Positions 44,466-52,400 of a DNA stretch of 64,000 bases are shown in pieces. The notes beneath the pieces were generated by a model. It saw nothing but the letters and a program-made list of their open reading frames with translations. It searched no databases and was not told where the DNA came from. The DNA comes from CAWEWH01 sp963812775 (GTDB taxonomy: Bacteria; Pseudomonadota; Alphaproteobacteria; Rhizobiales; Beijerinckiaceae): positions 310,001 to 374,000 of the forward strand of contig CAWEWH010000008.1 in the NCBI GenBank assembly GCA_963812775.1. Direction: 5' to 3'. Position numbers and translations under genes: made by a program. Numbering within the stretch: the first letter of the stretch is position 1; each line of letters starts with the position of its first letter.

Positions 44466-44806
44466 CAACGCACGCGCATGATGATAGCTTCCGCGCCCTC
44501 CGCCGCAAAGCCTTGCGCCGCCGCAAGCCCGATGCCCTTCGAGCCGCGCACGGCGGCTATCTCAACGACAAGGATGACAAGGTCATCTCAATTCGTCCGA
44601 GACCGCCAAGGCGCTGGAATACGTCAAGGCCCACCGACAACAAGACCGTGCCGGTGGCCATCGTCAGCGAGTTCGTCGACGGCGACATCTACCGCTGGGG
44701 TTCGCTCATGGCGGGCGCCCTGGTCGGCTCGCTGCCCCTGATCATCCTCTATTCGTTCTTCGTCGAGCACTATGTCTCGGCCATGACCGGCGCCGTGAAG
44801 GAATAG
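44466..44806. pseudogene. Mosaic of relics: SDR fragment, sugar-binding-protein fragment, MalG-type permease 3' end
   Basis: 44466-44545 resembles the minus-strand N-terminus of the SDR gene at 39065 (CGCAAAGCC..., AAGCCCGATGCCCTTCGAGCC shared). Right after it the plus strand reads GGYLNDKDDKVIS and, one frame over, SSETAKALEYVKA, as in sugar-binding proteins. From about 44635 it reads KTVPVAIVSEFVDGDIYRWG...YSFFVEHYVSAMTGAVKE with TAG at 44804-44806, the C-terminus of a MalG-type permease. Internal deletions have joined three genes of a second transporter locus. Nothing else is seen in 44387-44961. Confidence 0.75.
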
Positions 44807-44961
44807 CAACCGGCTCGTTCGGTAACCATGCGCGAGCCTTCTGCCCGTTCTCGGCGCCGTTACCTCGCCCTCGCGTCCTCTCACGCTTGCGTGAGACGCA
44901 ACCTTGCCGCGAAACCCCGCCGCTTGCTCCCTCGTATTGAGGCCAAACGGGGAGTTTTGTC

Positions 44962-45222
44962 ATGCGCCTGCGCCCGACTGCCGGCGCCGATGAAGATTTC
45001 GCCGCTCTGACGCGGCCGCGCTTTTCGACCTTTGTGGCCATCGGCGTATTTTTTCTTGTGGCTCAAATCGCCTGCGTGATCGTGGCCCTGCTGACGCTGC
45101 GCACACCCGATGTCGAAATGACGACCGGCTATGGAATAGATCAGGCGCAGGAGATAAGCGCCGATCCCGGAACCGTGGGCAGTTTTCTGCCCGACCGCGC
45201 CCAGGACGACGACCACGAATGA
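44962..45222 (+). CDS. Small single-span membrane protein
   Basis: 86 aa; start ATG 44962 after GGGGAG. One hydrophobic segment FVAIGVFFLVAQIACVIVALLTL (about residues 24-46), a basic N-terminus and an acidic C-terminal tail ending DRAQDDDHE, so N-in/C-out orientation is likely. No known family. Convergent with the adenylate cyclase gene. Confidence 0.7.
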   Translation: MRLRPTAGADEDFAALTRPRFSTFVAIGVFFLVAQIACVIVALLTLRTPDVEMTTGYGIDQAQEISADPGTVGSFLPDRAQDDDHE

Positions 45223-45313
45223 GGTGCTGCCCGACGGCATCGCGTCCCGCGCAGCTTCCCGCACGACGCACGGGCGGTGCTTGCGGGGCGCGTATGGCAT
45301 GCGCGAAGCGTTC

Positions 45314-47071
45314 TCATTCCGGCAATCCGGCAACCTTGAGGCCTTCGAGATACATCTGCCGCGGCCCGGCATCGCGGTAGGCGGTGAAGCGCACCGAGCG
45401 GGTGAGGGTGGAGCTTGGGTCGATGGCGAGCAGGTCCTTCACCGCCTGGCGCGCCTCCGGAACCCGGCCTGCCTGCGCAAGCGCGACGGCAAGGAAACGG
45501 TGCGACGATGTCAGATTCGGGTTGTTGCTGATCGATTTCCTGAGCCAACGGACCGCGGTGGCGAAGTCGCCCAGGAACATGTGCGCGCTGCCCATGCCGC
45601 TCTGATAGGCGTACATGACGGGATCGGCGGGGCTCAGCCGCATGGCGCGCGCGAAATGCTCGATGGCCGTCTTGAACTCGCTGACCCAGCACTGGATGAA
45701 GGCGCTGCGCGACCAGGCGGTGGCCGAGTTCGGGTTGAGCCTGATCGACGTGCCGGCCCATTCGAGCGCGGCGTCGTAGTCCTTCTCCATCAAGGCGACC
45801 ACCATGGCGGCGAGGCTCAGCACCTGCGGATCGTCCGGGTCGAGGGCGACGGCCTTGCGGGCCAGCGCACAGGTCTCGGCGATGAATTCCGGCGGGCTGC
45901 TGAAGGCGCCGAGGATGAACTGCCGCTCGCGGCATGCCGCCATCGTCGCGTAGGCGAGCGCATAGGCGGGATCGATCCCGACGGCCTGTCCCAAATGCTC
46001 GAGCGCCGCGACGCAGTCGCGGGCGCTAGCCCGGTCGAGGTGCGGCAAGGCGCGCAGATAGTAGTCGTAAGCGTCGAGATTGGCCGGCGGCTTGCGCCGC
46101 GCCCGGTCGATCTCGGCGCCGCGCAGCTTCGGCTCGATGGCGCCCGCCACGCTCTCGGCCACCCAGTCCTGTAGCTCGAAAATCTGCTCGGCCTTGCTTG
46201 TCAGCGTCTCGGCCCAGATGTGGCTGCCGGTGGTACCGTCGATGAGCTGCGCGGTGACGCGAATCTGGCCGCTGGACTTGCGCACGCTGCCTTCGAGCAC
46301 GTAGCGCACGCCGAGCTCGCGGCTGACCTGGCGCACATCGACGTCGCGCCCCTTGTAGGTGAAGCTGGTGTTGCGGGCGATGACGAAGAACCAGCGCATC
46401 TTGGCAAGGGCCGTGATGATCTCCTCGACGAGACCGTCGACGAGGTAGTCTTCCTGCGGATCGCCGGTCATGTTGGCGAAGGGCAGAACGGCAAGCGAGG
46501 GGCGCGGCGGCATCGTCAATCGTTCCGAGAGCAGATCGCGCCCGAAGGAGCGCTGCTCCGGCTCCCAGTGCCACACCCGCACAGGGCGGCGCATATTGTG
46601 GAGGTTGTGCGTGCCGCCCTGCTCGAACTGCGCATCGATCTTGCCGGCCACTGCCTCATAGACGGCCTGCGACAGGCAGATACCTTGCGGCCGTGACAGC
46701 GCTTCGAGACGCGCCGCGACGTTGACGTCGTGACCGTAGATTTCGTTGCCGATCTCGGTGATCTCGCCGAGATTGATGCCCATGCGGAACGCCAGATGCG
46801 GGGGCTCGACGCGTTCCGCCATGGCCCGCTGGATATCGATGCCGCAGCTGACGGCGTTCGATGCGCTGCCGAATTCAGCAAAAAAGCCGTCTCCCATGGT
46901 GCGGATGAGGCGGCCCGAATGTCGCTCCAGACTCGGCACGACCAGCGATTGGCGCAGCCCCTCGACGGCCGCGAGCGTTCGCGTCTCGTCGTCCTCGACG
47001 AGGGACGAATAGCCGACGATGTCGGCAAACATCGCGCAGGACAGCCTGCGTATGGCGGCTGCCTCGGTCAC
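45314..47071 (-). CDS. Class III adenylate/guanylate cyclase with TolB-like and TPR regions
   Basis: 585 aa. Residues 10-170 form the cyclase catalytic domain: CAMFADIVGYSSLVEDDE and RTMGDGFFAEFGS (two metal Asp), and IYGHDVNVAARLEALS with the Asn and Arg of the transition-state site. Residues 190-320 match the TolB/FlgO-like module often fused to such cyclases (LAVLPFANMTGDPQEDYLVDGLVEEI). TPR-like repeats fill the rest. No membrane span. Such multi-domain cyclases are numerous in rhizobia; the signal is unknown. Confidence 0.92.
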   Translation of the reverse strand: MTEAAAIRRLSCAMFADIVGYSSLVEDDETRTLAAVEGLRQSLVVPSLERHSGRLIRTMGDGFFAEFGSASNAVSCGIDIQRAMAERVEPPHLAFRMGINLGEITEIGNEIYGHDVNVAARLEALSRPQGICLSQAVYEAVAGKIDAQFEQGGTHNLHNMRRPVRVWHWEPEQRSFGRDLLSERLTMPPRPSLAVLPFANMTGDPQEDYLVDGLVEEIITALAKMRWFFVIARNTSFTYKGRDVDVRQVSRELGVRYVLEGSVRKSSGQIRVTAQLIDGTTGSHIWAETLTSKAEQIFELQDWVAESVAGAIEPKLRGAEIDRARRKPPANLDAYDYYLRALPHLDRASARDCVAALEHLGQAVGIDPAYALAYATMAACRERQFILGAFSSPPEFIAETCALARKAVALDPDDPQVLSLAAMVVALMEKDYDAALEWAGTSIRLNPNSATAWSRSAFIQCWVSEFKTAIEHFARAMRLSPADPVMYAYQSGMGSAHMFLGDFATAVRWLRKSISNNPNLTSSHRFLAVALAQAGRVPEARQAVKDLLAIDPSSTLTRSVRFTAYRDAGPRQMYLEGLKVAGLPE

Positions 47072-47210
47072 TGCCGTTCAGACCCCAACCGTCTTGACCA
47101 CAACCGTTCTGACCGTGGGACGAGCCGGCCGGGCCTGCCGCCCCCGCGGCGCCGATTCTCGCCGCGATCCTATCGCACAGGCCATGCTGGCTGTCAGCCT
47201 CCGGCTTTTC

Positions 47211-47252
47211 ATGGCATATCCGCCGTGGTCTATGGCATATCCGCCGTGGTCT
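47211..47252. repeat. Two tandem 21-bp direct repeats in a promoter region
   Basis: Bases 47211-47231 and 47232-47252 are identical (each starts ATGGCATATCC and ends CGTGGTCT). They lie between the divergent cyclase gene (start 47071) and the gene at 47286. Could be paired regulator sites. Confidence 0.7.
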
Positions 47253-47285
47253 AGTGCCCGTACGCTGCAAGGATGGGGGGATCGA

Positions 47286-47681
47286 ATGCTGAAGGCCATG
47301 GATCGGCCGGAGTTTCTGAAGCGGCTCAATAGCCACTTCACCGAGGACACAATCCGTGCGACCGCCCGGCGCATTGCCAAGCTGCCGGCTGGCGCCGAGC
47401 TCGGCCGTTTCAGCGAGTTGCTGGGCATCATCCCGCAATCGGCGCTCGCGACCTGGCACGCCCAAACGGGACGCGTGCCGGTGTTGATGGCGCGCGCCCT
47501 GGCGAGCGGCATCCGCGAGCACCTGAAGTCGATCAATGAAAGCAAGGGCTCGCGCTATGCCGGCCCCAAGGCGCTGCGCTTCAACATCATCGATGGACCC
47601 GCCTTTGGGCTGCGCATTGCGCAACAGCCGAAATTCACGAAGATCACCATCGTGATGCGCAACAAGCCTTTCAAGAAGTAG
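47286..47681 (+). CDS. Hypothetical protein
   Basis: 131 aa; start ATG 47286 after a purine run GGATGGGGGGA. MLKAMDRPEFLKRLNSHFTEDTIR..., basic C-terminus (TIVMRNKPFKK). Predominantly helical with no membrane span or recognised domain. Located just after the tandem repeats. Function unknown; codon use is normal for the region. Confidence 0.7.
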   Translation: MLKAMDRPEFLKRLNSHFTEDTIRATARRIAKLPAGAELGRFSELLGIIPQSALATWHAQTGRVPVLMARALASGIREHLKSINESKGSRYAGPKALRFNIIDGPAFGLRIAQQPKFTKITIVMRNKPFKK

Positions 47682-47773
47682 CCGCCGCTCACCGTTCCCC
47701 GGCAGCGACGACGGCCGGCCGCGCGCCGCGTGTGCCGGGCGCCGGTCGATCGGCCGATACGGCAGGCCCCTGG

Positions 47774-47950
47774 TCACGACCACCAGAAGGACAGAACGAC
47801 GGCCGCCACGCTCAGGATGGCCAGCACGCCGAGCCCGATGGTCGCAAAGGTGAAGACCTGGTCGGCGCCGCTGCGCGCCGGCCGGGTCTCCTCCTCGCCT
47901 GCGGAATTCTCCGCGAGAAAAACCGCCCGCACGTCCCGTCCTGACTGCAT
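47774..47950 (-). CDS. Small single-span membrane protein
   Basis: 58 aa from ATG 47950 (MQSGRDVRAVFLAENSAGEEE), with GGGAGA upstream. A charged N-terminal 30 residues is followed by one hydrophobic helix FTFATIGLGVLAILSVAAVVLSF and the C-terminus WWS. The helix and codon bias make it believable. Divergent from the Crp-like pair. Function unknown. Confidence 0.55.
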   Translation of the reverse strand: MQSGRDVRAVFLAENSAGEEETRPARSGADQVFTFATIGLGVLAILSVAAVVLSFWWS

Positions 47951-48138
47951 GATCGTGTCTCCCGTTCACGATGCGCGGGAGTGTGGCCCGAATGCGCCCC
48001 GACGGGTGTGAGGCGTGTCACCCTGTTTGGGTAAATGCGCGGGCCAAAGGCCATGAAGGCCTTTGCCGGCTTGCCTTTCCGGCGCCTTCGGGCTTCATGG
48101 CGGGGCACAACTCCCCACAACCGGCAGCGCGGGGCAGC

Positions 48139-48609
48139 ATGGCTGACGAGGCGGCAGGCGACGGCAAACGCGCCATCCTGGCCCGGCACGCGTTTTTCCG
48201 GGATCTGCCGGCCGCTGCCCTCGACCGGCTGGCCCAGAGGACCCGCATCGCCACCTGCGCGGCCGGCGCCCGTGTCTTCAGCAAGGGCGACGGCAGCCAA
48301 GAGCTCGTCGCCGTGCTCGAGGGCGTCGTCAAGATCAGCACCGGGTCGGCTGAAGGGCGCGAGGTCGTCTTCCGCCTCGTCGGCAGCGACGAGGTGTTCG
48401 GCGAGCTTTCCCTTGCCGACAACAAGCCGCGCGCCGCCGACGCCACCGCGATGACCGCCTGTCGCCTGTGCCTCGTCGACTGTCGCGATCTCATTCCGGC
48501 CATCATGGAGGAGCCTTTGATCGGCATGAAGCTGCTCGCCCTGGTGGCCGGGCGGCTGCGCGATACGACCCGGCAGGCGCTCACCACAGCGAGGCGCGCG
48601 CATGGCTGA
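48139..48609 (+). CDS. Cyclic nucleotide-binding-domain protein without HTH (Crp/Fnr-like)
   Basis: 156 aa. MADEAAGDGKRAILARHAFFRDLPAAALDRLA... is closely similar, residue by residue, to the first 150 residues of the following full-length Crp-like protein, but it stops before the DNA-binding helix. The cNMP fold is complete (VFSKGDGSQELVAVLEGVVKI, EVFGELSLADNKPRAADATAM). Its TGA overlaps the next ATG by 8 bp. Likely a tandem duplicate that lost the HTH; it could heterodimerise with its neighbour. Confidence 0.85.
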   Translation: MADEAAGDGKRAILARHAFFRDLPAAALDRLAQRTRIATCAAGARVFSKGDGSQELVAVLEGVVKISTGSAEGREVVFRLVGSDEVFGELSLADNKPRAADATAMTACRLCLVDCRDLIPAIMEEPLIGMKLLALVAGRLRDTTRQALTTARRAHG

Positions 48610-49309
48610 CGAGGCGACAAGCGACGGCAAGCGAGCCATCCTGGCCCGGCACGAGTTCTTCCGCGACCTGCCCGCCGCCACCCTCGACCGGCTGGCGCTC
48701 AGGGCCCGCAGCGCCACCTACGCGGCCGGCGCCCGCATCTTCAGCAAGGGCGACGAGGGTCACGGGCTGCTTGCGGTGCTGGAAGGCGTCGTCAAGATCA
48801 GTGCTGTTTCCGACGAGGGCCGCGAGATCGTGCTGAACCTCATCGGTGCCGGCGAAGTGTTCGGCGAAATCGCGCTCGCCGACAGCGAACCGCGCACCGC
48901 CGACGCCATGGCGCTTACCGCCTGCCGGCTCTGCGTGCTCGACCGCCGAGACTTCGTGCCGATCATCATGGACGACCCGAAGATCGCGCTGAAGCTGGTT
49001 GCCGTGCTGGCCGGACGGCTGCGCAAGACCACGCAGCAGGTTGAGGACCTGTCCTTCGAGGCCTCGCCGGTGCGCATGGCGCGCGCCCTCTTCCGCCTTG
49101 CCGAGGTGCAGGCGACGCTGAACGACGATCAGCCGCGCATCGTCATCACCCAACGCTCCCTCGGCGAAACGGTGGGCCTGTCGCGCGAGAGCACCAACCG
49201 GCTGTTGCGCGAATGGGAGGACCGCGGCCTTATCGACATCGGCCGGGCCGCCGTGGTCATCAGGGCCAAGGCGCGGCTCAACAAGATGGTGCGCGGCGAG
49301 GCGGGATGA
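48602..49309 (+). CDS. Crp/Fnr-family transcriptional regulator
   Basis: 235 aa. N-terminal cNMP-binding-like domain (IFSKGDEGHGLLAVLEGVVKI, GEVFGEIALADSEPRTADAM), dimerisation helix, and C-terminal winged HTH with ITQRSLGETVGLSRESTNRLLREWEDRGLIDI. The phosphate cassette is not canonical for cAMP and there is no Fnr-type Cys cluster, so the effector is uncertain. It overlaps the HTH-less copy and is translationally coupled to it. Confidence 0.92.
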   Translation: MADEATSDGKRAILARHEFFRDLPAATLDRLALRARSATYAAGARIFSKGDEGHGLLAVLEGVVKISAVSDEGREIVLNLIGAGEVFGEIALADSEPRTADAMALTACRLCVLDRRDFVPIIMDDPKIALKLVAVLAGRLRKTTQQVEDLSFEASPVRMARALFRLAEVQATLNDDQPRIVITQRSLGETVGLSRESTNRLLREWEDRGLIDIGRAAVVIRAKARLNKMVRGEAG

Positions 49310-49410
49310 CCGCAGTCGCCTCGGTGTGGCCGCCCCAAGCCGCAGGGCGCGCCAGAATGACGCTCACGATTCACCGCGCTCACCGCGCCAGCCAATAGGA
49401 GGACGTCGCC

Positions 49411-49737
49411 TTGATCTACGAATTGCGCATCTACCACACCCTGCCGGGCCGCATGCCCAACCTCTTGAGGCGCTTCCAGGACCACACGCTGAAGCTCTGG
49501 GACAAGCACGGCATTCGCCAGGCCGGCTTCTGGACGGTCGCCATCGGCAGCGCCAGCACCGACCTCTATTACCTGCTCGCCTGGGAGTCGCTGGCCGAGC
49601 GCGAGAAGAAGTGGGGCGTGTTCATGACCGATCCGGACTGGCTGAAGGCGCGCGGCGAATCCGAGAAGGACGGTCCGATCCTCGCCTCGGTCGACAACCT
49701 CATCCTGCAGCCGACGGCGTTCTCGTCGGTGAAGTGA
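49411..49737 (+). CDS. NIPSNAP-family protein
   Basis: 108 aa dimeric ferredoxin-like fold. MIYELRIYHTLPGRMPNLLRRFQDHTLKLWDKHGIRQAGFWT is the family signature. Starts with TTG 49411, which has GGAGG at 8-nt spacing. Function of bacterial NIPSNAP proteins is unknown. Convergent with the DUF1624 gene, 7 bp apart. Confidence 0.92.
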   Translation: MIYELRIYHTLPGRMPNLLRRFQDHTLKLWDKHGIRQAGFWTVAIGSASTDLYYLLAWESLAEREKKWGVFMTDPDWLKARGESEKDGPILASVDNLILQPTAFSSVK

Positions 49738-49744
49738 CGGCGAC

Positions 49745-50911
49745 CTACAGATAGCTCAGCCACCAGTCGCGGCGCCGCCCCTTGAGCGCCGCGAAAGCGC
49801 GGCACACAGGATAGAGCAGGCCCACCACGATCGCGGTGACGCCATAGATGGCCGGCAGCGACAAGCCGTAGTGAGCGGGCGGCCGCCCGCCGGCGCCCGT
49901 GAGCCATGCGGCCTCCCCCGCCGTGGCGAGCGCGAAGCCGGCCGCCAGCACATGGATGAGATAGATGTGCGCCACGTAGAAGAAGAACGGCACGCGCCCA
50001 AACACGATGAGGAAGTCGGCCAGCCGTCCGCGCGCCTGTTCGAAGGCGGCGAGGGCGAGAAGTCCCGGACCAAGGGTCATCATCAGGTAGAGGAGGGAGG
50101 GCGGATATTTCTCGCAATTGATGAAAGCGAGCAGTGTCGCCGTGACCGTCGGCTGCGGCCGCCACGGCACCGGATCGCCATAGAGGTTCGCGGCGCGCAG
50201 CGCGACGAAGCCGACGGTCAGCAGCGCGCCGAGCCCGAGTAGCCAGCGCCGGCGCGTTGCGGGTTCGGCGAGGAAGAGGGGGCCGGGCGCATAGCCGGCC
50301 GCCATGACGCCGATCCACGGCACGAGCGGATAGAACACGTAGATGCCGAAGTCGGGAGACGGCCGCAGCAATCCCTGCTGGTGCAGGATGGTCCACAGCG
50401 GCGCGAGCGCGCCGAGGTCGGCGGCCTTGACGCCGTCGAAGAGATTATGGCCGGCGATCAGCGTGACCGCGAATGCCGCGATGACGGGCCGCGGCAGGAA
50501 CGCCAGGGCGGCCAGCACCAGCATTCCCGCGCCAATCGCCCAGATCACCTGCGCGACGAAAAACGTGAACGACAAGTCGAAGGTCCAGCCGAAGCGCAGC
50601 ACCGTGAACTCGATGACGATGAGCCACAGCCCGCGCGTCGCGAGGAAGCGGGCGAGCGCGCCGCGTCCATGCGCGGCGCCAAAGAGGAACGCCGACGTGC
50701 CGGCCAGCAAGATGAACAGCGGCGCGCAGAAATGCGTGATCCAGCGCGTCATGAACAGCGCCGGGTCGGTCACGTCGCGCACGTTCACGCCGGCCGGCTC
50801 GAAGAAATGGCGCGTGTGGTCGAGCGCCATCAGCACCATGATGAGGCCGCGCACGAGATCGATGGCGGCGAGGCGCGGGCGGGGCGTTGATGCGTCTTGT
50901 GTGTCGGTCAC
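49745..50911 (-). CDS. DUF1624 / heparan-alpha-glucosaminide acetyltransferase-like membrane protein
   Basis: 388 aa with about ten spans. RLAAIDLVRGLIMVLMALDHTRHFF (residues 13-37) with the conserved Asp-His is the hallmark of the family; YPLVPWIGVMAAGYAPGP follows mid-protein. Probable membrane acyltransferase acting on a sugar or envelope component. It follows the patatin gene by 24 bp on the same strand and may be part of the MarR-patatin operon. Confidence 0.88.
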   Translation of the reverse strand: MTDTQDASTPRPRLAAIDLVRGLIMVLMALDHTRHFFEPAGVNVRDVTDPALFMTRWITHFCAPLFILLAGTSAFLFGAAHGRGALARFLATRGLWLIVIEFTVLRFGWTFDLSFTFFVAQVIWAIGAGMLVLAALAFLPRPVIAAFAVTLIAGHNLFDGVKAADLGALAPLWTILHQQGLLRPSPDFGIYVFYPLVPWIGVMAAGYAPGPLFLAEPATRRRWLLGLGALLTVGFVALRAANLYGDPVPWRPQPTVTATLLAFINCEKYPPSLLYLMMTLGPGLLALAAFEQARGRLADFLIVFGRVPFFFYVAHIYLIHVLAAGFALATAGEAAWLTGAGGRPPAHYGLSLPAIYGVTAIVVGLLYPVCRAFAALKGRRRDWWLSYL

Positions 50912-50935
50912 AGCACGATTCGACGCTCCCGACCG

Positions 50936-51793
50936 TCAACCGGCCGCGGCCGGTACCGCCGCCAGCATCCGGCGCGCGAAGGCCGCGCCGTCCTTCAGGC
51001 CCAGTTCGTAGGCGGCGCAAATGCCGTCCGGCTCGTCGATGGAGAACTGTCGCACGCCGATGGCCGCCGACGGCTGCACATAGGTGCGGTTTGCGACTTC
51101 GGGCAGGACGCCATAGCGCCGCGTCAGGAGAACGAGCGTCTTGCGGCCCGCCGCTTCCAGCGCCAGCAGCGGCTCGACCGGCACGTTGTCGACGAGGCCG
51201 CCGTCGAGCGCGGGACGCGCGCCGACGCGGCCGACAGGCATGAAGGGCGGCACCGATGCGCTGGCCGTGATCACGGCCGCGAGCTCGTCCGGACTGTTGA
51301 GGTCGCGCACAGAAATGAATTCCGGTCGAAAGCCGAGGCGGCGGCCGGTCCGCGGATGCACCGGCGCCCGCCACTTCTTCTCGATCTGGTAGCCGCCGAT
51401 GCCGAGCGGAATGGCAAGCGTCAGTGGCAGCAGGCGCGGCGGCCGCGACACGGCGACGACGAGCTCCGGCCCGCGCTTCAGGCGCTCGAGCTCGGCGGCG
51501 CCGAACGTCTCAAGCATCAGCGCGCGAAACAGCTCGCCCACCGGAAACGGCGACTGTCGCTTCATCAGGCGCCGCCACTCGATGTTGCGCAGGCCCGATC
51601 GGCAGGCGGCCTCGACCTGCGTCTTGACGGCGGCCCCGAGGCCGAGCAACGCCAGGCACGCCTGGAAGGCGCCGGCGCTGACGCCGACGATGCGCTCCGG
51701 CTCGAGCCCCAAGGGTGCGGCGGCCGCCTGCCAAAAGCCGTTCTGCCAGTAGCAGCGGTTGCCGCCGCCCGCGAAGACGATGCCCGCGAACAT
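50936..51793 (-). CDS. Patatin-like phospholipase/lipase
   Basis: 285 aa from ATG 51793 (MFAGIVFAGGGNRCYWQNGF). Oxyanion loop GGGNRCYW, nucleophile elbow GVSAGAF, and catalytic Asp in ALDGGLVDN, all in order. It cleaves acyl esters of lipids in the cytosol or at the inner membrane. It starts 5 bp after the MarR gene stop and is co-transcribed with it. Confidence 0.92.
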   Translation of the reverse strand: MFAGIVFAGGGNRCYWQNGFWQAAAAPLGLEPERIVGVSAGAFQACLALLGLGAAVKTQVEAACRSGLRNIEWRRLMKRQSPFPVGELFRALMLETFGAAELERLKRGPELVVAVSRPPRLLPLTLAIPLGIGGYQIEKKWRAPVHPRTGRRLGFRPEFISVRDLNSPDELAAVITASASVPPFMPVGRVGARPALDGGLVDNVPVEPLLALEAAGRKTLVLLTRRYGVLPEVANRTYVQPSAAIGVRQFSIDEPDGICAAYELGLKDGAAFARRMLAAVPAAAG

Positions 51794-51798
51794 GGCCG

Positions 51799-52287
51799 CT
51801 ACGCTTCTCCACCGGCCGGCCCGTCGCGGCCGCGCAGGATGTCCCGCCAAGCCAGAATGGCCCGTTCGAGGTGCAGCATGTCGGCATCGGGGAGCTGGCC
51901 CAGCGTCTCGGCCACATAGGCGCGCTGGGCTGCCATGCCCTTCTCGGCGAGCGCGCGGCCCTTCGCCGTCAGGAACAGTGCGTGGGAGCGTCGGTCGTTG
52001 GCAAGCGCCCGGCGTTCCACCAATCCCATCCCGACGAGGCGGTCGACAAGGCCGGAGACGTTTCCCTTGGTGACATAGAGCCGCGTGGCGAGCTCCTGCT
52101 GGCTGACCCCCTGCTGCTCGGTGAGCGTCGAGAGCAGATCGAACTGCGGTATCGAAAGTCCAGTCGCCTTCAGGCGGGCCGCCATCTCGGTCGACAGCCG
52201 CTTCTCGAGGCGCAAGAATTGTAGCCAGACGCGAAACGCGTCGGCCTCAAGGGTAGCGGCGGCGGTTTTCTTGTCCTGTCCCTTCAT
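51799..52287 (-). CDS. MarR-family transcriptional regulator
   Basis: 162 aa winged helix: LSIPQFDLLSTLTEQQGVSQQELATRLYVTKGNVSGLVDRLVGMGLVERR and the wing NDRRSHALFLTAKGRAL. Upstream of patatin and divergent from an acyl-CoA ligase; an inverted repeat in the shared promoter (52301-52320) is its likely operator. Fatty acyl or phenylacyl compounds are a plausible ligand given the context. Confidence 0.93.
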   Translation of the reverse strand: MKGQDKKTAAATLEADAFRVWLQFLRLEKRLSTEMAARLKATGLSIPQFDLLSTLTEQQGVSQQELATRLYVTKGNVSGLVDRLVGMGLVERRALANDRRSHALFLTAKGRALAEKGMAAQRAYVAETLGQLPDADMLHLERAILAWRDILRGRDGPAGGEA

Positions 52288-52300
52288 GGCTCCGCGACAT

Positions 52301-52320
52301 ATAGTTCACATCGAAACTAT
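52301..52320. promoter_or_regulatory. Operator-like inverted repeat
   Basis: ATAGTT-cacatcga-AACTAT, 6-bp perfect arms 8 bp apart, 13 bp before the MarR start and 80 bp before the divergent acyl-CoA ligase start. A good candidate for the MarR binding site. Confidence 0.55.
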
Positions 52321-52400
52321 CGCAAAATCTTGAATCGCGCGAGACATTTGCGTTTAGTAGGCCGCGAAGGCGCCGGAATGGCTGCCACGGGAGGCATGAC

